A stretch of 41,750 nt of DNA. It comes from Apostichopus parvimensis. Taxonomy: Eukaryota > Echinodermata > Holothuroidea > Aspidochirotida > Stichopodidae. This document shows, one piece after another, positions 10,901-22,100 of this stretch (position 1 is its first letter; each line of letters begins with the position of its first letter). The stretch is taken from positions 1 to 41,750 of the forward strand of contig KN888650.1 of the NCBI GenBank assembly GCA_000934455.1. Reading direction: 5' to 3'. A model generated the notes under the pieces. That model saw only the letters and a program-made list of their open reading frames with translations. It was not told the DNA's origin and did not search any database. Made by a program: the position numbers and the translations under genes.

Positions 10901-12027
10901 ATTTAAATATAGTCTCATGAAAACATTTGTCGTCATCACTCGCTTCTTCCCAGAATATCACCTCAGATTCCAGGGCAGCTGTGCAATATGTGGATGATGG
11001 CGAGTTGGCATATGTCATGCAGAGGTATAGAGAAGTTCATGATTTTTACCATTGTCTCCTGGGTATGCCGACGACGATGCTCGGAGAAGTCGTGGTGAAG
11101 TGGTTCGAGATGGTCAATACTAGATTTCCCATGTGTGCCTTGGGGGCCTTTGTTGGACCTATACGTCTTTCACCTAGGTAAAGAGCTTCATTTCAAAACA
11201 TGATTTCTACCTCACCTTGACAATACATAGAGGGTAACATGAGATTGCTTCCTTTCTATAAGGAATGAAAATTGATATCATTTGTGTTAGTTAAGAAGCA
11301 TCTGGGGGGGAGGGGGGCGGGGCATACTGACTATATGATAGAATTTTGGTGAACATAGATGATTGCGTTGCTCTTCATATGCTGTGGGTATAACTGTAGT
11401 GTTAGAAGTGAAAACGATGGTGTCCTGTGAGGTGATGGTAGGGCAGGTAGATTGTTGCAAGGATCAATTATTCTTCATAGCTTGTTTCATTGTTCAAGAA
11501 CTGCTGTTTGCTTGCACGTTTCTTTTTGAGCTTTTGCTGAATACAGTGCACTACGTAGTGAATCTGGTTCAAAATGAATCATAAAACCTTCTTATTATTT
11601 TTTGGATAGGTAAAGGGAGGGGGTAACTGACAGCAGCATCTCAGAAGTGTGATATGCAGTTCCCCTCTGCCCAATTTCATTGTCAGTTATGTTGAAAGTT
11701 ACTTTGGTCTCTTTGTCTTATAGAAAATGTTTGCATTTCCAACTTTGCTATTTCTAAATGGTGCTTTCACATCATTGTGTTTGTATGTAAACTGCGATGC
11801 ACAATTATGATTGTATTTAATATTGTGTCAAACGTTTTTTTTTCATTTACCTTGGTAGGAGGCGGCAGATACTGAGAGATCACTACGTTCCGGCGGTCTT
11901 CAGAACGGCATCAAAGAGTGAATTGGTCCTAAACTGTTATTTTGAGAAGAGATGGGAAGAGCCTATCGAAGAAGTCCGAAAAGACTTACGCTTGGATGTC
12001 ATCGCCAAACCAACACACAATAGATGA
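8000..12027 (+). CDS. COQ4: ubiquinone biosynthesis protein COQ4 (first exon missing)
   Basis: COQ4 is a peripheral protein on the matrix side of the mitochondrial inner membrane. It organises the coenzyme Q biosynthetic complex and has been linked to C1 decarboxylation/hydroxylation of the ring. Five exons join in phase: 8000-8155, 9162-9258, 10140-10242, 10954-11177 and 11859-12027 (TGA), giving 248 residues after the first split codon. The protein reads [20 protein letters not shown], then [17 protein letters not shown] and [13 protein letters not shown]. The family metal motif HDxxH-x11-E follows as [17 protein letters not shown], then VVVKWFE and GAFVGPIRL. The C-terminus holds the conserved [13 protein letters not shown] block. 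Length matches the family (about 265 residues in human) minus the mitochondrial presequence, which must be on an unseen upstream exon ending one base into a codon. A second possible acceptor for the first listed exon lies 12 bases on, at 8012, in the same phase. Confidence 0.93.
8814..8868. repeat. two-copy direct repeat in a COQ4 intron
   Basis: ATACCGAACCGAGGTAATTT occurs twice in tandem with a few bases between the copies. It lies in the intron 8156-9161. No function is evident. Confidence 0.7.
9720..9952 (-). mobile_element. tRNA-derived SINE
   Basis: Read on the minus strand, it starts with a tRNA-like head. An A box TTAGCTCAGTGG lies near 9945-9934, and about 35 bases on comes a B box in the AGTTCAAGTC stretch (near 9900). 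A non-tRNA body follows, with a GC-richer conserved-looking core (AGCTTGCGGC through GAGTTCCTGC and GGAGGATC). It ends in a short ATAC-repeat tail at 9720-9733. This head, body and simple-repeat tail order is diagnostic of a polymerase III SINE. It lies in the COQ4 intron 9259-10139, antisense to the gene. No clear target duplication was seen. Confidence 0.85.
9982..10030. repeat. short direct repeat beside the SINE
   Basis: GATGGAACTTTGATC occurs twice, separated by a short A/T-rich (AAT/A) spacer, about 30 bases beyond the head end of the SINE. It could be slippage or a remnant of an insertion. Confidence 0.6.
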
Positions 12028-13338
12028 CACTAACTTATAGTCACAATGTAAAAGGTCTCTTTAAATCCATAAGTTTTTGTGCATGTATAACGTTCCATAA
12101 TTTGGTCTAGTTATTATTTGAATGAATCAGCAGAAATATAACTCAACAAGTTTCTTTGATAGATTTGGGGTTTGCAGTATAATATCACATGCAAATATTA
12201 CAAATGTAATTGCTTGATCATTTTTCAAAAAATGTGATAATACAGCAAGATTCCAGGATTTTAAAAGGAAGGGCCATGGCACTAGGATCAATGAGGGTGA
12301 CCCCATTTGGGGATTTGTGGTGGTCCTCACCCAGAAATAAATCAAATTTCAGAACTGAAACGGAGCATTCTGAAGCATATTGGGATCATAAATGAGGTCG
12401 TTATAAATTAAGTCTACATGCAGGGTTGTGCTGAGAACTGCTTTTGTATGTAGTTGAAAAGGGGGATGTACACCCCACCACCACCCCCTGGAGCAGTGAC
12501 GACACGGCAAAATGCAATGTTTTACAGGAACGTTAGCATTACTATAATAGCAAGTCCATTGAGGGCTTTTTCTCTCTTCTTGGGGGAATTGTAGCAACTG
12601 AGCCAGTTAATGGAAACTGGATGTTTTGAAATATATGGCTTCCGGGAACTTTTCGGGTGTTGCCTTTAAAACATTTTTTACTCTACATATGTGTTTTCTC
12701 TGCCATGCCTGACATATCCTTTTGAGTGTGTAAGCTGAATGAGGAGAGAAGTCAAGCAAAGTCGTAAATAATATAACTTTCTTACCACATATTCTTATCA
12801 GATTTTCAAAGATAAACACCTATGTAGATAATTTAGTATACTGTATTTGCCAAAGAATATCTCAATGATTGTTCGTCCATGTATTAATACATTCAGCATT
12901 TGTCTGAAGATATCAATTACTTTGAAGCTGTGAAAGCAGATAGGTAGAGTTTAGTTTTCACTTTTGTCATTGAATACATTTGTGCTTATTTGCAATAACA
13001 TATAGGAGAAGACAAGAATAAAAGGTAACTATTTATTTACAAAAGACGACAGCAGTCATTTGTATTTTTTGGTTTTCTTGTTTATTTATATCGATGTACA
13101 CCACACATCTTTGAGATGGATGGTACAACTGTACAAATAGAAATAAAAAGACGCAAGTTTCCTTCTTCTCAGATCAAAGCCAAGGAAAAGCTTTACGGAT
13201 TACAAGAGACTTGTACTTCATAGTGGTTTGAATAAATATACAGGACCCCAAAAATCAAAACCAGTCAGGGTAATTTTCACTTGAATAAATTTCAAAGATA
13301 CAACTATTATTATTAGAATAGTCAGTATTGCGAAGTTC
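12028..13338. other. COQ4 3' region, no gene seen
   Basis: This is AT-rich sequence after the COQ4 stop codon. AATAAA hexamers on the plus strand (about 12335 and 13015) are possible polyadenylation signals. All open frames are short and resemble no known protein. Confidence 0.5.
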
Positions 13339-13804
13339 GGAACACTGCAAAGTTCGGACACCCCTAAGAAATGCACGATTTCACCATGACAACCTATAGC
13401 AACAGCCAATTTCACAAAAAACTACAAAGCTACAGTTATTTTCTCTCCAAAATGACCCGTGTGCAAGTAAGTACTTACATATTTGTCAATAAAATGACGG
13501 AGATCTATGAAGTCTGTTATAATTACTGAAAGAGCAACTGCGCCACCAATTTTATCACCAACGCCACACTGTGGGCCGGGTGTCCCAACTTCACAATACT
13601 CTAGCAAAGAAATACCAGTTCCACAATCACGAATAATCTTCTTGGAATACAACTTGAAAACAGTTTGCAGGAAAGAAAGTTTGGCCGTGTATCGTAATAT
13701 AACACACTTCTCCCACCATATCAAGTATATTTTCAGGTGATTTATACCAGAAGATATAGTTTTGGGGTGTTTTAAGGCTTAGGTGTCCGAACTTCGAAGT
13801 GTCC
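13339..13804. mobile_element. inverted-repeat element, about 466 bp (candidate MITE)
   Basis: The ends are imperfect inverted repeats of about 27-30 bp, sharing AAGTTCGGACACC followed by TAAG (13339-13368 against 13778-13804). A second AAGTTCGGAACAC unit lies just outside the left end at 13333. An internal stretch of about 65 bp (about 13520-13586) is closely similar to 19234-19300 in PPAN intron 1, so part of the element is dispersed. It lies between the convergent COQ4 and PSMB1 genes. No target duplication could be fixed, so the boundaries are approximate. Confidence 0.6.
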
Positions 13805-14870
13805 ATGCTACTACTAGACAACAGTGACTCCTGCCTAAGGTGTCCCTGGCTATATTGATATTTAATGTCAATACATTTGATAGTGATATTTACTTTCAAG
13901 GAATTTGACAATTCATGGGTAACAATTTTCCATACTGTCTGTCTCTTAGTTACACTAAAGAAAAGATGTTCTTAACTCTCTCTTTACTATGTCAATTTGA
14001 CATATAGATGTGTAGAAATACACACTGATCTAACATTTTGAACATTCCATATATAACGCAGCACAGAGATGTGTGTTGTGCTTTATCACAAACAGATTTT
14101 AGATTTCTGAAAAACCCTAAACAAGACTTTTACAATAAGGTTGCTACACTGATTGTTTTTTACTTCAATAGTAAAGTTGGGCGATAATTCAACAATTTTC
14201 TGTCGTATGACCACACAATGCAATGAAGGGTATGTTGTTCTGCAAAGATTAACAACTCTTAACCTAAAAATGAAAGTGGCACAACGGCTTGGAAAATGAC
14301 AAGGAACTTAGAAAAACTTTCTCTTCATGTCAATAACATTTTGGGTCTTGGTCTAGGACAGTTTCACCATCAAACTACCTTACTCTTATGTTGTGTGTAT
14401 TTTTTAGATGTTAAATCGATGTTCAATTGTAACTTAACATACAACTTTTCACACACACTAGGCATGCTTTCAAAATGTTTCCATAACAAAAGTAACTTTT
14501 GTTGCTGAATTTGTTAAGTAAACAAACTATTGAACTCTGCATATATCCAAATATCACTGAAATGAATAGCCTTACATACTAACACTTTTCTGTGGAATTA
14601 TTCTGGCATAGGACAAAGAACTGACAAACACCATGTGCTATCTACCTGTTTAATTCTCTCTCCAGGAACAAGTATAGCTATAAACCTGCCACATGGAAAA
14701 ACATCCTTGACAATTGGTTATTGGTACTAGGAAGGGTCATAAATTTAGAGTTCCATATATTGGTGCATCTCCTGGATGTAGATGGCTGAATGCAAATTAC
14801 AAGCAGACCATAAGACAATTAGAAACAAAAAAATTGAAAATTCAAGGGACAAAATAGGAATTTTATGGCT
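13805..14870. other. PSMB1 3' region, no gene seen
   Basis: AT-rich sequence beyond the PSMB1 stop codon. A minus-strand ATTAAA at 14654-14649, about 220 bases past the stop, is a possible variant polyadenylation signal. Nothing else was recognised. Confidence 0.45.
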
Positions 14871-17800
14871 TCAGTCTCTTCTGAGGGGAAATCTCTCCTC
14901 TTTGATGCCATCCTTTGTAATGATATGGATCGCGATTCCATCTCCTGTGTATATATCACGCTCTGCTGCTGATATGAAGACATCCTTCACCAGGGCCACT
15001 CCTTTCTCCAGGCTAATGGGTGAGGCATCGTAGCCCTCCTGGTTCTTACCACCAACCTGTCCAACGTTAAAAGGAAAACACAGGGGTTACTCCCTATAGA
15101 CTGAGAGCAGCTAGCTAGGTTGGTCAGTATTTTTGCAACCTTGACCACAGCTACTGATATTTTGTTACTTTATTCACAACACGACTGCAAATGATCCAAC
15201 CTCCTTTACACTTTGACTGCATTTCTAGTGGCTGGAAGCTTGTACTGATTCGTGAGAGGAAGGCAAAACAGGGTATTTGTCACAGCCCAAATAGCAATGC
15301 AACAGCTCCAGCGGTTAAAGAATTTTTTTAAGGGCAGTCTATCTTGAGATCTGATCGAGTCTGACCAATGTGCTGCACTGACGTTTTTCAACGTAAGTCA
15401 GTGTTCAATTCCAATTTTCTGGCTGGACAGGCCAACATTTCAAACTAAAATTCATCACAGGGCAAGGCTTAGGACGATAAAAAGACAGAAAATGACATGA
15501 CCAGAAGAACTGGATCCCATTTTTCACAAAATATGCACTGTATATGTGGAGATCAATATTGATTCCACTGACAGATTGTACAGCATGTTTACAGTTCCTT
15601 TCAAGCTTGCATGAAACAAAAGTTTTTCCTTTATTGGATCGAGTTGCACTATTCGAGGGCATCTAGATTTTCCCTCTCACTGCTTACCTGATTGTCTAGT
15701 AAAGGTTGTAGAAGCGAACTAGCTGATCCACCGGCCCTGTACACTTCCCGCTCGTAGGAGCCCACAGGATCAAAACTGTACACACATCCCTTACCTGAAA
15801 ATGAAACATTCTGCAATGTTACAGTTCATATCAGAAACTGATATCAGAAGAATTTTAACTGAAAAAGTTTATGAACTGCTTCCAAACTATTCTTCTTCTT
15901 CAACACAGTGTGCATAAACTGTGACAAACATTGAACAAAAAATTCACATCAGAACATAGTTAAGATTCAGAGCACCAATTTCAGTGAATTTGAATTTCAA
16001 AACTGCAAGGAACACAAGGAAAACAATTTATGGTGATACATATGTTCAGCACTCTATATTGCTAAAGTAACCTTCCTCACTGGTATCTTCTTAGTATAAT
16101 ACTATTGAATAAGGGTTTAAGATCATTTCCTCTCCTTTCATTAAGGCTCATTAATAGGTACTATTGCACTCTTGGGTAACGTGAAGCACTTGACAGCCTT
16201 TCTACAGCACATGACGATAACTAGTTATGTGACTCTGGTGCCAAAAAGGCAAAGTTTCAGATGTGAAATGCCACTTAATTTTAAAGTAACCATTTTAGCA
16301 TGTCGGCCAGAGTTATCTGATCAAGGTTAGCATTAACCATTTGTACTCTTCCTGTGGTATTGAAACCTAATTTGTTTGCCTAAATATTTGACCATTCTAA
16401 ATGTTCAAAACTAGATTGAAAGTCGTTTGCAATCTTACACGTGTAAACTTACCCTCTTCGTCTAACCCTGCGATGATGTTATATGTGTAGTACGGGAAAA
16501 AACGGCGATAGTAGAGGATTTTAGATAACATAGCAGCCACAGCGTTACATGTCATCTCTTTGTTGTGATCATGACCATACATCTAAAGAGAGAGACATGA
16601 CCAATAAATAATAATTGTATCAAATTAGAAAAGTTTGCAACAGTACCACCCCTGAACAGATTTCACCAACCAAAATGACCTAACAAATTGTCAAAACTAT
16701 ATGAAGAATATTCCAGGGGTTCATGGATGTTCGGGATTTGCAACTGTTTTCATCTATCTACAATCTATCTATTAATAACACAAGATGGCCTGATAAAAGT
16801 CAGGGTATTGATAAGCTCTCTAGCTATTCTCATCTGTTCACTGTTTTGAGCATGTGATAGTTGTGTATTATTCATAAACAGGATGTTTGCTTTTTTATCT
16901 GCCAAAAATGAAGTCTTGACATTAATAATATACTTAAATTACAACCACACCCATCAAAGCTCTGAAAGGTATTACATGTTTAAGTTAACTACTTGGTTTT
17001 AAAAGAGAATAGCATACAGCAGAGAAAATTTTGTACCTTTAATCTCGCTTCAAGGAGTTTGGAGAGGGTAAGGACATCTCCGTGGAAACCACAGCAACCA
17101 ACGACTGTCGTATTTGTTCTGTTGAGATATCAATGAGAGAATATCAATGTTTTGGTAAACAGTGTATATATGCCAATAATTTGCTCTTTATTCGTACACA
17201 GTATACACTATACTATAGGTATTCACATTCCAAACAGGAGGTTTGTTCGGTTCCTTACTTCACAAATCATGATTACAAATGTATGTTGCCATATATATTG
17301 ACCTCAGAGAGTGTTTAAGCATTAAAACTGACACACTTCATGTGTGGGGCATGAAGGAGACAATCTAAACATCTTAGTCTATATCTTGCAATATTTTGTT
17401 TCTTGAGATAAGGCATTTAATATATATGGTTTCATACAATCAAACTATCTATCAGACACTCAGTTCATTGCACTTTCACCTAAATATATGTTCAGTATTT
17501 TCTGGTAAGAATTCATGTTCTCTTTGTAAAAGGTGGATATGACAAGGAATAACTTATCTGGTACTACATAGCAAAATGCTATGCAAATTGTCAAAGTGCT
17601 ATACTTAGTGCAAAGATATACCAGTTTCTGTTAATGTACAGTAACCATTGTATTCTTACAAACTTTGAACACTAAATTATCCCCTGTTTGTAGTGACACT
17701 TACAGTTTCTTCAACTTGGGAAGATCCCTGCTATGAATAGAAAACCCTTCACTGAGTCTTGTATCTGATGCGATCAGAGCATAGTCTTCTCCTGCCAATG

Positions 17801-18717
17801 CAAGAACAGTTCTGAAAAAAATGGAAATAAAAAACATTTTTATAAGAGCAGTTTGAAGAAATTTGCACAAAGACGATTCATGAAAATCACAATAAACTTG
17901 CAGTCATATCATTAAACCACAACACTTTACACTTTGCTGTACTAAAGTAGACCTTTCGTAAATGGTAATGGATTTTTTATTGACAAAGAAATCATGGAAG
18001 TATGCATATATTCTTGAGGCTGCTACAAAAGATGAGACATCAAATTTGTACTGTGTACTGTAACAACTGCATGAAATAGTTAACAGAAAATATAAAGCAA
18101 ACTTTAACAGTTTAATGGCATACACAAATTTTCACTTGCTTAGCAACGGTTCTGACTCAGAACCTAAAGAACCTTACGTACAAAAAGGCCTTTAGTACAA
18201 TATTTGGCTGTCATAATGTCATCTCATACTCTGATAAAAAATATTCCAATTTTCAGCTAACTTAGGCTTTAAAATGACATTTATGCGTTGTGTGTTGCAA
18301 CATGTATAGGCTACACCTACTGTATCATCGTATAGGTTAATGGCTAGCCTTGACACTATTGAAATTATTGCCCTAAGTCGAACCTGATAAATTGCAGAAT
18401 ACCCTGCAACTCTCAAATCTCACAAATTATGACAAGAAGCCCCTAGGCTAGCTATAGGCCTAATACACAATGTAGGCTATTGTCCTTCTCAATAAGCTCT
18501 GTGTAAGTTGTCTAACTAACCTAACGTTAGACTAGGCCTAACTTACTCTAGGGCCTAGGCTTGGCAAATGCTATGTCACATTACGGGGTCGCTCCACGAA
18601 AGTGGATTTAACCTACCCTCCATTAAATGCATATGGACTAAATGCATGTTGTCTGCCCAAATCTGCTGGTTTACTATGGTAATTAACAGGTTGTGGTATT
18701 TCAAAATTCAGTTCCAT
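14871..18717 (-). CDS. PSMB1: proteasome subunit beta type-1 (beta6)
   Basis: This is a non-catalytic beta-ring subunit of the 20S proteasome core, found in cytosol and nucleus. Six minus-strand exons join in phase: 18717-18617, 17811-17704, 17118-17037, 16582-16453, 15794-15688 and 15056-14871. They encode 237 residues plus TGA (human has 241). The start ATG at 18717 opens a short N-terminal extension of about 25 residues. Next come FSPYAFNGG and [20 protein letters not shown], then GFSIHSRD. Further on are [68 protein letters not shown] and [17 protein letters not shown]; the end is FPLRRD. The residue matching the catalytic Thr1 of active beta subunits is glycine (about Gly34), as expected for beta6. 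All donors are GT and all acceptors AG. The gene starts about 390 bp from PPAN and is divergent from it. Complete, with no lesions. Confidence 0.97.
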
Positions 18718-19109
18718 TGTAACGTTCTCGTAAATTATATTTATTAACGTAAATCGTCGCCTAGCCTAACAAGTAACATGAAGTTTGCTTTTGTGTGTGA
18801 AGAGTGTCTAGTTCAGATAGTGAACGGTTGTTTTCGCATGGTCATTGTAATAGTCCAGCAGAGACAACTTAAATTGCAATAGCGTCCTCATTTTAGAAAA
18901 ATTCCAACGTGGTTTCGTGAAACTGGATCATATCGTTTACTCGTGTGAGGAATACGATCTTTCAAGGGACCCGTGATTTAAATAGCACTGCATTTTGTAT
19001 CAACAGCAAATTCGGCACAACATAAGAAAAACCAGTCTATTTTCAACGCTCATCATCAACTTTGTCGAACTAGCTTCAACGATCGATTCCTTATCCTATA
19101 GTACTCAAT
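18718..19109. promoter_or_regulatory. divergent PSMB1/PPAN promoter interval
   Basis: Only 392 bases separate the PSMB1 start codon (minus, 18717) from the PPAN start codon (plus, 19110). Both 5' UTRs and both core promoters must fit here unless an upstream non-coding exon exists. No convincing TATA box for either direction was identified, as is usual for housekeeping genes. Transcription starts cannot be placed from sequence alone. Confidence 0.6.
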
Positions 19110-22100
19110 ATGGCAAGGAAGAAGGTGACGTTACATATCTCAGTATATGTTACTTCATACATGTACTTTGGCATACGAAGCTTAACCTAAACATTAGGCA
19201 AAAAAAGGACCAAGAAATATAAACTAGGGTACAATTACTAAAAGAGAAACTACGCCACCAATATTAGCACCAGGGCCACACTGTGCGACCCAGCCCACGA
19301 AACACGCAAAACTAGACCAAAGAAAAACCAATACAACAAAAACAAAGAACCAGATTAAAAAACAACGTCAAAAAAGTTAACAGCAAACAAAGTAACGCCA
19401 CGAAAAGTAAAAGAACACACAGCAACCACCACATAAAACAAAACGGCACAAGACAAAGACCAGAAAAAACAGATGCAGCGGAATCGAAGGCCTAAGAGTC
19501 AAAACTACCAAGTGTCCATCATAAAAGGAAGACCAATGCACGACAGTACTACGACTAGGCTAGGACAACTAAGACCTCATAACTCTCATTGTTACAATGC
19601 AAAAACACACACAAAAAAAAGCCAGAAACACAGTAAAAACAAATCTCTCAACATCTGATGTCTAAATCACGTAAAAACAGATACAAAAAAAACGGTAAAA
19701 AATCTACAAAACAAAAACTGTAAAAAAGCACAAAGCTGCAAAAACCAACAAAGCACAGAGATAGTACAGACAAACGGCAGAACCGGTAATTTTGAGAGAT
19801 TACCCGAAAACTCAAAAACAGATAATGTGCAGAGCTAACTTGTAAACAGCAAATCACAACTGAGGCTAGCAGGGAGACGAATCAAAACAACAAACAAAAA
19901 GCAAGACCAACGACGAGCAATAAATCCAGCACGACTATAACCAAAACGGAATCACCAGCGGAAAAACCGGGAGGCCGAACAGGGACTCTAAACGCCACCA
20001 CCAACCACCAGTAAAAAAAACCCAATAATCAAAGCCAATGCGTACAAGGTTTGCGTACAAATAAACTAGCTACATAACGAGATGGGGACAGAGAGACCAA
20101 GAAAGGCAAAAGTAAACCATATGGAAAAGGATCCGACCAGAAGAGAAAACGCACACGGTTCACATGGAAAAGCAAAGGAGGACCTCATGGGACGGGAATG
20201 GACGACCGGAGAGGACCGGCCCTGACAAAGATAGAGGACCGGCCCAGACCACTGTAACCTGCACAGCCAGATCAATATAATCCACAACGAATCAATAGAA
20301 CCCAGAAGGACGGAATAGAAAGAAAAAAGAAAGGACCGTAATCATCTTGAGCACAACAACTGTTCTATATCACTCTTTTTTTTTTTGATCTACAGGGAAA
20401 GACCTCCAAGTTATCAAAAAGGAACCAGGCAAAGCCAGAAGAAGACTATGCTAAAGTACCCCATACATTTGTTTTCACAAGAGGTGTGATTGGAAAAGTG
20501 TCTTTTCAACTAATGAAGGATTTCAGAAGAGTCTTTGAGCCATTCACAGCTAGAGATTTAGAAGTAAGTGGAAAAGTTTTGCATTAGTATGCACATAGGT
20601 TATATAGAAATGAGCTTCTAAATTAATAGTACTTAACAAAGAAGTATGCAGGGACAGAGTCTCCCACAATGCATCTCTTATTACTTAGAACAAGCCAAAT
20701 CTTGATCATGACCCTTAAGCTGCTTTAGATTGCAGCTAATTTCAGTACATACTTTTAACAGCCTATGATCTTGAATGAAAATATCCGGTTATCTAGTTAT
20801 CCTGTTACAAGGGATTCATTTGACATAATCAGGGATATGATCGTTCAAAACCCCTTTCTGCTTGTTCATTTGCAGGCAAAAGGTAGCAACTCACTGAAGG
20901 ATTTCTTGACTGTGGCAGGCCCTCTTGGAGTCAACTACTTTTCTGTTTTCTCAAAGACAGACTTGGGAAACAATCTTGTAAGTTAATATAACAATATGAA
21001 AATGATATTGTTTGGGTTTTTTCTTTCAAAAAGCATGTGTACTGTAAATGTCAATATTTTTTATCTGTTATTTCCCATATTTCACCTCAAGTGTTTGACA
21101 GAGATGATGAACTATCTGTAAAATGTAATTTTTAAGTTTTTATTGTAGTTTTCAGCAATATTCATCAAAACTGCCTCAAATTGAACCACTATATTGAATG
21201 ACTGATGTAAATATCAGGGCATGCAGGATTTGGTGTGAACTTTCTTTGCCTTTTGTGTTATTGTCAATTGCTGACCAGAAGAAAAATTGATAAGTGGCTT
21301 TACTCATCAACAATTCTGAAAACTATCGCATTTTTCATGCAGAGTGATGATTTTGTTGCGTTTAACTTCCAAAGCACAGAAGGTTGTGGACGTAATTATG
21401 TTAATCTGTTGATTCTTATCAATCATTATTCTTCAGTTCTTTCTATGGTTTTTGGTACATTTTTGTTTTCCTTGACACAAAATGTTTAGCCTGATAACAT
21501 TTCAAAATCTATCAAACAAAGCACTTCTGCTATCACTTTAGCCAGGCTCAGTGTGAATCTATTTCATAAATATTGATCATGAGAGGCTTATAAAAAATTC
21601 TACAATTGCAAACTTTTTGAGTCCTTGATAGTATCAAGTTAGGTCAAGTTTCTTCACTTCCTGTTGCTGACGATCGTAGTTACTTAAAGAGAGCGGCAGT
21701 CTGTTTTCCAGTAAAGGCTGATCTGGTGGGAAAGATTGTGGAGCTAGAGCTGGTGTGACGGACAGTTTCTCAATGGAAAACCTTGTCCTCTTAATAGTTT
21801 ACAAGGTTATAGACCATTAAGAACTAAATCGATTCTCTGGAGCTGAGTTGAAAAGATTATATCAGATCTGAGTCTAACCAGTTTTTCAATTGTTGGAGAA
21901 CCTTTCTTTCTGTCATGACGAGGTCCAAACTTATCGATGACAGAGTCATGTGTCCTCAAAAGAAAGAGACAGACAAATTTAAAGCAAAAAACCAGGAAAG
22001 CAACAGATCGTCTGAGCTCTGATCTTGCTTGCATTCGATATCATGGATGCCGCCCTGATGTTTTCTCGAGGGAGATTGTCTCAGTTGGTCAAGCGAAACT

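Noticed and set aside
13422..13724. 100-residue minus-strand open frame inside the inverted-repeat element
   Set aside because: No transposase or other family motif was recognised; the partly similar segment at 19234-19300 is not open in the same way over length.
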